From assembly GCF_030818575.1 (NCBI RefSeq), contig NZ_JAUTAL010000001.1, positions 2,480,001 through 2,544,000 on the forward strand: DNA of 64,000 nucleotides, read 5' to 3'. A program made the position numbers and the translations under genes. Source of the DNA: Chryseobacterium camelliae (GTDB lineage Bacteria; Bacteroidota; Bacteroidia; Flavobacteriales; Weeksellaceae). A model generated the notes under the pieces. It was not told the DNA's origin, did no database searches, and saw only the letters and a list, made by a program, of their open reading frames with translations. Numbering within the stretch: the stretch's first letter is position 1; the number at the start of each line of letters is the position of its first letter. This document shows, in pieces, positions 56,652-64,000 of this stretch.

Positions 56652-56692
56652 AGGACAGAACAGATCATTTTTACATGTTTACTGTTCTGCCT
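56652..56692 (-). other. Stem-loop between hcp and the second vgrG
   Basis: CAGAACAG pairs with CTGTTCTG with an outer AGG/CCT clamp and a loop of 18 bases. No T tract follows, so it may be a processing or stability element that lets hcp mRNA exceed vgrG mRNA. Confidence 0.45.
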
Positions 56693-56728
56693 GCTGTGTT
56701 TAATTTAGTAAGATGATTAATTGATTGT

Positions 56729-57142
56729 TTAGTTGGGTCCTGATCCTGGCCATACTCCATTGTAATCAGAATTTCCATATGTGATTTTCTCTGCGCTTAC
56801 TACGAAGCTAATCAGCATATTGTTGGTATCAATAGCGTCGAAGTCCACTTCGTGCTGGATCACATATCCGTTTTCCCAGTTCAGGGTGATCAGGGTGCCT
56901 TCTTCATGGGATTTGTTGAATGTGATTTCCCCGGAAGTAGGTTTGTATTTTCCGTTCAGCAAGCTTTCCAGAATATCTGACTGCTCTGTAGCCTCTACGG
57001 ATAATTTAATGATTGCATTGGAAGGATCTGATGCTACTCGTCCGGATACATCCGTTGATCTGGAAACACTGTAGTTCAGTTTTAATAATTTCTGCCCTTC
57101 TCCTCCGTTGAATTTTAAGATTCCTCTTGAATTGCTTGCCAT
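56729..57142 (-). CDS. tssD: T6SS tube protein Hcp (TssD, Bacteroidota type)
   Basis: Hexamers of this 137-residue protein stack into the tube that the contractile sheath drives out. The Bacteroidota TssD pattern is present: MASNSRGILKFNGGEGQ at the start, KLNYSVSRSTDVSGRVASDP, then ITLNWENGYVIQHEVDFDAI, and the final NSDYNGVWPG. The length is usual for the subtype-iii Hcp. It has its own strong promoter, fitting its abundance, and precedes vgrG, LysM and effector genes. In some species several Hcp copies exist; only one is visible here. Confidence 0.93.
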   Translation of the reverse strand: MASNSRGILKFNGGEGQKLLKLNYSVSRSTDVSGRVASDPSNAIIKLSVEATEQSDILESLLNGKYKPTSGEITFNKSHEEGTLITLNWENGYVIQHEVDFDAIDTNNMLISFVVSAEKITYGNSDYNGVWPGSGPN

Positions 57143-57196
57143 GAGTTGTAAATTTTAATCGTTAATATTTTGTGACTTGGTGTCTGATTGTGTTAA

Positions 57197-57226
57197 CAAA
57201 TATAGAGGTCCTGTTCCTACGACAAA
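57197..57226 (-). promoter_or_regulatory. Promoter of hcp
   Basis: Minus-strand TTTG (plus 57223-57226) and TATATTTG (plus 57197-57204) are 18 bases apart, a near-perfect Bacteroidota promoter ~55 bases before the hcp ATG. The DNA from 57227 to 57438 is A+T-rich and I see no gene in it. Confidence 0.75.
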
Positions 57227-57426
57227 AGTTTTTTATGCTTAATTTCATTTATTGTAGTAATACTACGATTGGATGTCGTAATTCTACTACTATTGAAAAT
57301 GCAGTCAATAAAAAACTGATTATCATCCATTTGAATTATTCAGAACGGTAATTTATTACAAAATATCCTCTTTCCGGAGAAATATCTGTGTCTGAAAGAA
57401 ACGGATTTAATTATACATATGAATCT

Positions 57427-57460
57427 AAAAAAAATATACCCGGCATTATTGGGGCCGGTT
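57427..57460 (-). terminator. Terminator of the vgrG1-tle-DUF2931 operon
   Basis: CCGGC...GCCGG stem; on the minus strand it runs into TATATTTTTTTT. It lies ~25 bases after the DUF2931 stop. Confidence 0.75.
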
Positions 57461-57484
57461 ATGTTTAGTGTTGTATTATTGCGG

Positions 57485-58561
57485 TTAACGGTAGGATTCC
57501 TTAAAAGTAAAATCGCTTTGGTAAATCCTTGTACTGTCTGTCTGAACAGGCTGCTGATTAATCATTACCTGAAAACTGCTGTTATCCGGTGCTATCCTGA
57601 TATCCATTTTAAAATCTTTACCTGCTTTGCTGAACTGTTCGTTTACCTTCTCCCAACTGAAAAAAGCACGTCCTTCAAATGCCTGCCCTTTTCCGGTTTC
57701 CCAGAAAAAAGCAATTTCTTTTGGAACAGCCCGCTCTTTAAGTGCAGGCTTTGTTACCCAGGGACGAAGCATAATTTCTTTTTCCCCATTATAGTATTCG
57801 GACTGCAACCTGAAAACTCTTAGCCCTTTATTTTCCGAACTGATGTAAGGGGCCCACGAATATTTTTTCTGATAGTTTTTCCATTCTGCCGGTGAGGCAT
57901 CAGGAATAAACATTTTTGCTTTGATTTCCTGCCTGGTCTGAGATATTTTAGAAAACATCAGGTCTGCATATTTCCGGTCATCCTTTACCACCTCAGCCTG
58001 AAACTCTCCTAACTGTATTTCAACATACCCGAAACGGAACCACACCACAACCATTCCTTTCGGAGCAAAACCGAAAACGAGGGTCCCGAATTTATAATAA
58101 GACATTCCGAACTTGTTGTATTGTTCATTATAATCAGGCTCATCTCTTATGTTGATAAATTCCTTTAAAGGCTTATCAGAGGATTTTGATTCGTCATTGG
58201 CGTAAGCTCTCTGAACAAGATCCTGAATCTTCTCTTCAGGAAAATCTGCCTTAAGATGATAGAACGTATCCTCATAATTAGAGAAATAAACGATATCAGC
58301 CCCAATCGGTGTTCCGCCCTGCTCGGTAAATCCTTTCCCGGAATCGCCCCATGTTCCCGATGAGCTGCCATACGGCAAATGGGCAGGAATACCCTCCAGC
58401 GTAATGATCTCATCTTGCACCGGAGTCACCAGATAATTATTCCATGGATGCGAAATCTGCACGTTATAACTCGGCAAAGGCATATCTTTCTTATTCATAT
58501 CCTGACAGTTAATGAGCTGGAGCATACCCAGCAAAAAAATAAAAATTTTATATTTATCCAT
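57485..58561 (-). CDS. DUF2931-family lipoprotein, candidate immunity protein of the Tle lipase
   Basis: The start at 58561 gives MDKYKIFIFLLGMLQLINCQ, a lipoprotein leader with lipobox LINC (Cys19). The upstream in-frame ATG (58630) would bury this leader. The 358-residue protein shows the DUF2931 pattern (HLPYGSSSGTWGDSG, DIVYFSNYEDTFYHLKADFP, EKIQDLV). Its start overlaps the end of the lipase gene by 8 bases. T6SS lipase effectors act in the periplasm, and their immunity proteins are often lipoproteins there, so this is probably the immunity partner; that role is an inference, as DUF2931 has no established function known to me. The operon ends here. Confidence 0.78.
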   Translation of the reverse strand: MDKYKIFIFLLGMLQLINCQDMNKKDMPLPSYNVQISHPWNNYLVTPVQDEIITLEGIPAHLPYGSSSGTWGDSGKGFTEQGGTPIGADIVYFSNYEDTFYHLKADFPEEKIQDLVQRAYANDESKSSDKPLKEFINIRDEPDYNEQYNKFGMSYYKFGTLVFGFAPKGMVVVWFRFGYVEIQLGEFQAEVVKDDRKYADLMFSKISQTRQEIKAKMFIPDASPAEWKNYQKKYSWAPYISSENKGLRVFRLQSEYYNGEKEIMLRPWVTKPALKERAVPKEIAFFWETGKGQAFEGRAFFSWEKVNEQFSKAGKDFKMDIRIAPDNSSFQVMINQQPVQTDSTRIYQSDFTFKESYR

Positions 58562-60191
58562 TGAGTATATATCTTTTGCGTTCTGCCAGAGGCCGTGCTC
58601 CGGATATCCTCGGGCCCATTCCAATGGCATCCAGATTGGCAGACCAATGGAGATAATGGTTCCTGAGTTTTTTCAGATCCTGAACGTCAATGTTTGAATT
58701 GAGGTAAGAATACCGCCCGGATTCAGCAATGTACTGCCCTGCTGAAGGATTTTTATTAGCGTTGTAATCACTGACATATCGGTTTCTCAGGTTATTACAC
58801 TCAACAATATATCCACTGGTTAGTTTGTTGCTTATTCCTTGTATAAAAGGATCATTGATTTTCTGACGGGATACAAGATTTTCGTCATACTGAACATCAA
58901 AATTCTTGGAATAATGGAACATATGATGAAGCGAAACTTTCCCGTACTCATTGGATACATTTCGTTTCCCCCAAAGTTTATACTTGATGATGGTGGCCTT
59001 GCCAGGAACAATACCGGATTCGACGGATATTTCGGAAGGTTGAAACCAGCCCTCCTCAATCAGAATATCCCTGAAACGGTCACATTCCGTCCTGTTGTTA
59101 ATTTCTTCGTACAACAAAACCTTTTCTTCTGCATTATCCACATAACCGCCGCCAATATCTGAATGCACGCCGGGTAAAGTGAGCTGCAAGCCCCTGATCC
59201 CGGCACTATCTATATTCGTGAGGCTGAAATTATCCCTGTATTCTTCCGCTGAAGCCAGCTGCAGGACAAAAGAAGCATTCCTTACGGCATTCAACCCCAA
59301 TTGCTTAGAGTCATCATCCACAATGCTGAAACCGAATATTGAAGTTCCTTTATGGTTGACCCCATAAGAAGCTACCGTATCGTATAATCCGACGAAATTA
59401 AATCTGATATTTTTAATTTTCAGGTTTTTACTGAGCAGGCAGGCCCCGAAATACCCATATTTAAGCAGCGGCGAATCTGGTTCATTGATGATCAGATATT
59501 GCGAAGGCATGGGCTCTGCATCTGATTTCTCGTAATAGGTAGGCGGGTATACTATAATCTGCTTATCTGTGAGGGCTTCAGATTTTGCCGTACTGCTCGC
59601 GATATGCAGAAAATTACGTGCTGCTGCTGCTCCCCTGCTGAAGCCGTATACATTAACCGTAAGGACATCAATCGTTTTTCCTGAAAATTTTAGCTGAATG
59701 GCCTCCGCTCCCTTTACACAACCTTTGGTGGCTTTTGCTTTCACGCCCCTTTCATACATACCCATCCCTGCACCACGGATCGGATATCCGAATGTATCGC
59801 CATCAGACTTCATATCTACCGTTCCGATTCCTTCAATATAATAAGATACCTGGTTCTGTGCGTTGGGATCAATTGCATCATAACCTTTGGCCACATTGCT
59901 GAAATCATTGGCATAACTTCCTTCGGGAGCAGCCTGACGGCTTCCTGCCTGGGTATTGGTTTTATTATTAAGGGTTCCGTCAAAAAACAGGTTCAGACTG
60001 ACATCTATAGTGTTCACAGGCTTATCCGCTGGGTTAATCCGCTGGGCTTTATTATAGCTGACCCCTGATTCCGTCCCTTTCTGTTCCACAGTTTCAGCAC
60101 TGTTATGACTAATGCCTTCTTTAGCGTACGTACGGTAATCGCCTCCTGTCTGTGTGGTGACTTTACCTTCTACAATATACTCGATGCTCAT
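58554..60191 (-). CDS. T6SS lipase effector of the Tle1/DUF2235 type
   Basis: The 545-residue cytoplasmically made effector belongs to the DUF2235 alpha/beta hydrolases, which include the Tle1 phospholipase effectors. Evidence: SLNLFFDGTLNNKTN (~70-84), the nucleophile elbow NVYGFSRGAAAARNF with Ser near 187, a candidate Asp in VGLYDTVASYG (~271) and a candidate His in LPGVHSDIGGGY (~342). There is no signal peptide, as expected for spike-delivered cargo. It starts 2 bases after vgrG ends, so it is that spike's cargo, and it is followed by an overlapping lipoprotein gene. It would hydrolyse membrane phospholipids of the target cell; the bond specificity is not readable from sequence. Confidence 0.88.
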   Translation of the reverse strand: MSIEYIVEGKVTTQTGGDYRTYAKEGISHNSAETVEQKGTESGVSYNKAQRINPADKPVNTIDVSLNLFFDGTLNNKTNTQAGSRQAAPEGSYANDFSNVAKGYDAIDPNAQNQVSYYIEGIGTVDMKSDGDTFGYPIRGAGMGMYERGVKAKATKGCVKGAEAIQLKFSGKTIDVLTVNVYGFSRGAAAARNFLHIASSTAKSEALTDKQIIVYPPTYYEKSDAEPMPSQYLIINEPDSPLLKYGYFGACLLSKNLKIKNIRFNFVGLYDTVASYGVNHKGTSIFGFSIVDDDSKQLGLNAVRNASFVLQLASAEEYRDNFSLTNIDSAGIRGLQLTLPGVHSDIGGGYVDNAEEKVLLYEEINNRTECDRFRDILIEEGWFQPSEISVESGIVPGKATIIKYKLWGKRNVSNEYGKVSLHHMFHYSKNFDVQYDENLVSRQKINDPFIQGISNKLTSGYIVECNNLRNRYVSDYNANKNPSAGQYIAESGRYSYLNSNIDVQDLKKLRNHYLHWSANLDAIGMGPRISGARPLAERKRYILNG

Positions 60192-60193
60192 AA

Positions 60194-62131
60194 CTAGTGA
60201 TTTTTAGATTTCTCTCCACTGTTATTCTGAACTTCCTTTTCTGCATGGTGCTCCACTTTTCCCTGGCTGCTTACTTCCACCCCCTTCATGCTGGTCACTT
60301 TATGTTCTTTTTCGCCATAAACTTCCATGTCCCCTTTCACATAGTGACTCATCTTACCTACAACATTGGTCATAAAATCAGCACCGGTGGAGAGGTATTT
60401 CATAGAGCCTACACTCTCGGTATAATTAACCATGATGGTATCTGATTTATTCATCCCGACATTGGTAATCATATTCATCCCGACGTTGATGTTCATGTTT
60501 TTACAGTTGAACGTCATGGTTTCGGGTGCGGTAATCGTAATATTGCTTCCCGTAGTATCCAGCTGGATCTCGTTACCCGATTTATCTGTAATAATGATGC
60601 TTTCATCTTCCGTGAACACGATCCTGTGCCCGCTTCTGGTCTGGATGGATTTCACGCGGTTATCGGCACCGCCCCCCAATCCTACGCCGCCGTGGAACAT
60701 TCCGCCCATCACAAATGGCCGGTCCGGGTGGCTGTGGACAAAGTTTACCATCACCTGGTCTCCTACTTCCGGAATGGCTACATATCCCCTGTTCTGGGTA
60801 ATCTGATCTGTTCCGCCCGCATCAGGGCTCATCATTCTGATGAAGTGGGTAGTATCATTGGTCTGCCAGTCAAATCGTACCTGAACCCTGCCCTGTCCTT
60901 CCGGATCTGCATTGGAAATAACGGTGGCAATCTGCGGTTCGGCTTTAGGAACTGTATAATCGGGTTTCGGTAAGAATCCTGTATCTGAAGCAATGCTTTC
61001 GAAGCTGCCTTTATAATGACCGATCGTATCTATTTCATGAGACACTTCTGTAACCATTACCCTTGTAAAGTAGGATGTCTCATTGGAATCAGGCTTCCTC
61101 ATCTGCACATCCACGACACATCCCGGGTGCAGGAAAGGCACGGTGGTATTGCCCGAGATTGAAAATACATTCACGGCTTCACTTCCTGCCGCACTTCGCT
61201 GGGAATGTTCCACATCCACATGGGTAGACGCTTTAATAGGAGCCACTTTCAGCGCAGGTGTTTTATAAATCCTGCTGTTATTCTGATAGGCGGTTTTGGC
61301 CAGATCACTTACATGCTGTACAGGCGTCTCGCCCGAGGTAAGCTTTTCATTCCTGCTGCTGTTATATCCGTAAAACTTAGGTTTGGTATGAACCGCCTTC
61401 AGCTCAACTTTGACGTCACTGGCACTACTGCCATAAGTAAGTTTGATAGGTTTATTCTGAGAAGGAAGTTTCCCGAAATGAAGCACTTCACCGTCATAGT
61501 AAAACTGCTCACCATAGGCTTCCGCCATTCTTGCCAGATAATTGTAGTGCGTTTCGTCATACTGGCTGCTATAGATAATCTGTGAATAGTCATTAGCATC
61601 AATGCTTACATCAAACCGTTCCATATCAATCCCCTGCTTGATTACTTCATTGGCAATAATGCTCATATTGACCGGCTGTGCCCCTCCAAAGCTCTGAATA
61701 TGGGGAGCACCGTCCAGTAAAATGGTCGGGCTGTAACCTGAAAGCACAATATTGCCCAGGCTCATGTTTTCCTGGCTGTAGGCCACTCCGGTAATCACGC
61801 CAACGAACGTTCTTTCAGGGCTGTTTTCAATGTCTTTATAGGAAATGACTGCTGTAAGTCGCTTTCCAAGGAATTTATTTGCTTCTTCCAGGGTATGTGT
61901 CTGGCGGTTTCCCAGCGCATCATATGCTAGTGTAAGGGTAAATTCATGGTGCCTCCTGGTGCTTTGCTTCAGTCTGAAATGCTTGTAATATCTGATGACC
62001 TGTCCCTCAACCACTAAGGAGAGCTTTACCAGCCTGTTGATTCCGTTGTGATGGTTTTCCGAAATGCCGTCAGCATTCTGTGACGGACGGAAAGAAGGAT
62101 TTTTTACTGTATCTTGTGATTCTGTTTTCAT
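60194..62131 (-). CDS. vgrG: T6SS spike protein VgrG (first copy)
   Basis: The 645-residue protein has the gp27-like N-terminal part (LVKLSLVVEGQVIRYYKHFR, SSQYDETHYNYLARMAEAY, YYDGEVLHFGKLP), an OB-fold at ~390-480 (VISNADPEGQGRVQVRFDW, AIPEVGDQVMVNFVHSHPDR) and a beta-rich tail ending in a polar stretch (EVQNNSGEKSKNH). The core resembles the second VgrG strongly, but the N-terminal extension is missing and the tails are unrelated, as expected when each spike carries its own cargo. It lies 30 bases after the transglycosylase gene and 2 bases before the Tle lipase. Confidence 0.93.
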   Translation of the reverse strand: MKTESQDTVKNPSFRPSQNADGISENHHNGINRLVKLSLVVEGQVIRYYKHFRLKQSTRRHHEFTLTLAYDALGNRQTHTLEEANKFLGKRLTAVISYKDIENSPERTFVGVITGVAYSQENMSLGNIVLSGYSPTILLDGAPHIQSFGGAQPVNMSIIANEVIKQGIDMERFDVSIDANDYSQIIYSSQYDETHYNYLARMAEAYGEQFYYDGEVLHFGKLPSQNKPIKLTYGSSASDVKVELKAVHTKPKFYGYNSSRNEKLTSGETPVQHVSDLAKTAYQNNSRIYKTPALKVAPIKASTHVDVEHSQRSAAGSEAVNVFSISGNTTVPFLHPGCVVDVQMRKPDSNETSYFTRVMVTEVSHEIDTIGHYKGSFESIASDTGFLPKPDYTVPKAEPQIATVISNADPEGQGRVQVRFDWQTNDTTHFIRMMSPDAGGTDQITQNRGYVAIPEVGDQVMVNFVHSHPDRPFVMGGMFHGGVGLGGGADNRVKSIQTRSGHRIVFTEDESIIITDKSGNEIQLDTTGSNITITAPETMTFNCKNMNINVGMNMITNVGMNKSDTIMVNYTESVGSMKYLSTGADFMTNVVGKMSHYVKGDMEVYGEKEHKVTSMKGVEVSSQGKVEHHAEKEVQNNSGEKSKNH

Positions 62132-62161
62132 ATGAAGTAGTGTTTGGATCGGTTGATGTGA

Positions 62162-63025
62162 TTATTGGGATACCGGACTGCTTTCCTTTATAGACCTGGA
62201 AAGGATCTTGTTTTTTCTCATCAGGAAATCAGGCATGAGATCCATAGGCAGGTAAAAGGAGCTTTCTCCTTTACGCTGAAGGGTTTCGTTGATTCCCGGA
62301 TTCCAGGCGAGCAGCTGGTCTACATTAACGTGCAGTTCATCTGCAATGACTTTCAGGTTAAATCCTGCATTGATATCTGTTTCCGCAAGTTCTGGACGGC
62401 TGATTTTACTTCCGCCGTTCACGAGAAATACGGTATTCATTCTAGAAGAATTGTAATTTGCCAGCACACTCTGCAGCTCACCGGTCGCATAGCATGCATT
62501 AAGATATTTATTGACGTGATTAATGGTTTCAGCAGGAAGGTATTTATAGAAAATATGGTATTGTGATGACCCCGCTGCCTGCATAGCTTTGGAAATATTG
62601 CCTTCACCACAGTTGTATGCCGCAACCACCGTTACCCAGTTATTGTATTTTTTGTACAGATTGGATAGGGAGACAACCGCTGTTTTCGTGCTTTTATACA
62701 AATCATTCCGGTTCTGTTCCGAGAGTCCATATTGGTTGGCGTGAGAGGTCATAAACTGCCATACGCCAACTGCACCGGCTCCGGAAATAACATTCGTATT
62801 GAAACTGGATTCAATGAGCGCCAGATTTCTCAGGTGACGCGGAAGGCCTTTTTGAACAAGAGAATACTCTATAAATTTCACGATATCCTTGTTGGCATTG
62901 ATGATGGTCTTGTAACGCCGCACGCTGTTCTCTGACGTATCTGTAGCAGAAAGGAACTGCCCAAAGACAGACCCTGAGCCTATCCAAAGCAGCATGATTG
63001 TGAAAACTACTCTTAAACTGTTCAT
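62162..63025 (-). CDS. Periplasmic lytic transglycosylase with SLT and LysM domains (MltD-like), T6SS-linked
   Basis: A 287-residue exported protein with signal peptide (VVFTIMLLWIGSGSVFG). The SLT domain has catalytic Glu72 (LALIESSFN), AGAVGVWQFM and AAYNCGEGNISKAM, and a LysM-type motif lies near the C-terminus (NLKVIADELHVNVDQLLAWN). Lytic transglycosylases cut the peptidoglycan glycan strand. Placed between clpV and vgrG in a T6SS operon, it likely opens the wall locally so that the T6SS can be built across the periplasm, as known for other T6SS; here that is inferred from context. An effector role is less likely because of its export signal and lack of an immunity gene. Confidence 0.87.
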   Translation of the reverse strand: MNSLRVVFTIMLLWIGSGSVFGQFLSATDTSENSVRRYKTIINANKDIVKFIEYSLVQKGLPRHLRNLALIESSFNTNVISGAGAVGVWQFMTSHANQYGLSEQNRNDLYKSTKTAVVSLSNLYKKYNNWVTVVAAYNCGEGNISKAMQAAGSSQYHIFYKYLPAETINHVNKYLNACYATGELQSVLANYNSSRMNTVFLVNGGSKISRPELAETDINAGFNLKVIADELHVNVDQLLAWNPGINETLQRKGESSFYLPMDLMPDFLMRKNKILSRSIKESSPVSQ

Positions 63026-63100
63026 TGTAAGCTATTTAACGAATTAAAATGATCATTTTTTAGAAGCTTTGCATTTCCGATGTACGCTTCTTCGGTAATC

Positions 63101-64000
63101 TTACGCTTCTTCTACTTTCCAGCTTAACTTGTCTTCTTCGTTATCCCAGTCTGCAAAGATGGTCTGCCCGGATTTCACTTCTTCCCTTACGATCATCTTT
63201 GATATCGGCCTGGCAAGCTGTGCCCTGATCACTCCGGAGATCTGCCGTGCACCGTATTTGCTGCTAAAGCCTCCCAGTGCAAGGTTTTTCACCGCTTCAT
63301 CAGAAATTTTCAAGGTAATACCCAGGCGGTTTAATGAGTTATGCAGAGACTTCAGCTGGATATTGAAAATCCTTTCCGCAATGGATTCCGTGATCGGCGC
63401 AAACGGAATGATCTCTGTAATCCTCGCCAGAAACTCAGGCCTGAATTTACCGGAACCTGACATAATCTGCATCAGTGCTGAAGATTCCGGAATTTTGCCT
63501 TCCTCAAACTGACGTACAATTTCCTCACTCCCGATATTGGATGTAAACAGGATCAGCGCATTGCTGAAATCCCCCTCCTTACCGAGCTTATCATGTACTT
63601 TTCCTTCATCCATGATCTGTAAAAACACATCAAAAACAGAATGGTGTGCTTTTTCAATTTCGTCAAACAGCACTACCGTATAAGGCTGCTGCCTTATTTT
63701 ATTGACCAGCATTCCTCCTTCCTCATATCCTACATATCCCGGAGGCGCCCCGTAAAGCAATGCTGCTGAATGTTCTTCTTTAAATTCAGACATATCAAAA
63801 CGGATCATCGCTTTCTCATCATTGAAAAGCAGTTCTGCCATCGACTTTGCCAGCTCTGTTTTTCCGGTTCCCGTAGGTCCGAGAAGAAAAAATGAACCAA
63901 TGGGCTGTCCGGGTTTATTGAGGCCGCTCCGGTTTTCAACTATCGCATCGGAAAGGATTTTCAGGGCATGATCCTGGCCCACGACTCTTTTCAGGAGCAT
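63101..64000 (-). CDS. clpV: T6SS sheath-recycling ATPase ClpV (TssH), C-terminal part, cut by the window edge
   Basis: The visible 299 residues are the second AAA+ module and C-terminal D2-small domain of a ClpB/ClpV protein: VVGQDHAL, Walker A GPTGTGKT, PPGYVGYEEGG, Walker B VVLFDEIEKA and the ILFTSNIG sensor. The gene continues beyond 64000, so the apparent Met at the edge is internal. In a T6SS locus next to vgrG, ClpV is expected to disassemble the contracted sheath. A general ClpB chaperone cannot be excluded from this half alone, but the operon context argues for ClpV. The remaining core T6SS genes should lie to the right. Confidence 0.85.
   Translation of the reverse strand: MLLKRVVGQDHALKILSDAIVENRSGLNKPGQPIGSFFLLGPTGTGKTELAKSMAELLFNDEKAMIRFDMSEFKEEHSAALLYGAPPGYVGYEEGGMLVNKIRQQPYTVVLFDEIEKAHHSVFDVFLQIMDEGKVHDKLGKEGDFSNALILFTSNIGSEEIVRQFEEGKIPESSALMQIMSGSGKFRPEFLARITEIIPFAPITESIAERIFNIQLKSLHNSLNRLGITLKISDEAVKNLALGGFSSKYGARQISGVIRAQLARPISKMIVREEVKSGQTIFADWDNEEDKLSWKVEEA

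Noticed and set aside
54382..62131. The two vgrG genes as an assembly duplication
   Set aside because: They differ throughout at protein level and have different N-termini, tails and cargo; they are diverged paralogues.
50860..64000. Prophage with tail spike and lysin
   Set aside because: ClpV, Hcp, PAAR-like and Tle effector genes are present, and no capsid, terminase, integrase or tail tape gene is seen; T6SS explains all genes.

Overview
The window looks like chromosome of a flavobacterium of the Bacteroidota, most probably Chryseobacterium or a close relative in the Weeksellaceae. The genus is an inference from protein style. The phylum is better supported: promoters have the TTTG / TAnnTTTG form, and there is a SusC/SusD pair, an Oar-like TonB receptor, a type IX sorting tail, an S46 dipeptidyl-peptidase and a Bacteroidota-type (subtype iii) type VI secretion system.

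Layout. (1) 1-11.7 kb, minus strand: a polymorphic-toxin operon. A T9SS-sorted surface protein is followed by a giant SpvB / FG-GAP / RHS protein ending in a class-3 lipase domain, then the first codons of a possible immunity gene at the left edge. A +1 frameshift separates the signal-peptide segment from the rest. (2) 12.0-15.3 kb: tRNA-Pro and tRNA-Arg, an SH3-like secreted protein, prmA and a short-chain dehydrogenase. (3) 15.4-25.8 kb, minus strand: two operons that look like a phosphate/organophosphate scavenging cluster, SusC-SusD-metallophosphoesterase and TonB receptor-glycerophosphodiesterase. Both promoters carry four 11-bp-phased repeats (gene-strand consensus TGTTAAA-N4) at the same distance from the -7 box, resembling a Pho box. 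(4) 25.9-34.6 kb: ligA, an MgtC-like protein, an NlpE-like lipoprotein, a DPP11-type S46 peptidase and a cytoplasmic M16 peptidase. (5) 35.0-45.7 kb, plus strand: a potassium Kdp island with a sigma-54-type response regulator, two unannotated tiny membrane ORFs, kdpF, kdpA, kdpB, kdpC, a porin, a KdpD sensor half and a separate histidine kinase. (6) 45.7-50.7 kb: a decayed toxin-antitoxin pair, an orphan Imm22 gene, polA and an orphan Imm51 gene. (7) 50.8-64 kb, minus strand: T6SS genes clpV, lytic transglycosylase, VgrG with a Tle-type lipase and a lipoprotein partner, then Hcp, a second VgrG, a LysM adaptor, a PAAR-like (DUF4280) effector of unknown toxin type and two membrane-anchored small proteins.

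How the parts fit. Regions 1, 6 and 7 all serve interbacterial competition: RHS toxin, T6SS effectors, orphan immunity genes and toxin-antitoxin remnants. In two places (RHS tip, second VgrG tail) DNA composition becomes A+T-richer exactly where the exchangeable effector part starts. Regions 3 and 5 are nutrient-limitation modules for phosphate and potassium, each with a likely dedicated regulatory layout.

Sequence-quality caution: three long genes (SpvB/RHS, ligA, S46) and both toxin-antitoxin remnants are each broken by what reads as exactly one extra base, nearly always in or beside a short homopolymer. Because ligA is normally essential, homopolymer insertion errors in the assembly are a serious explanation.
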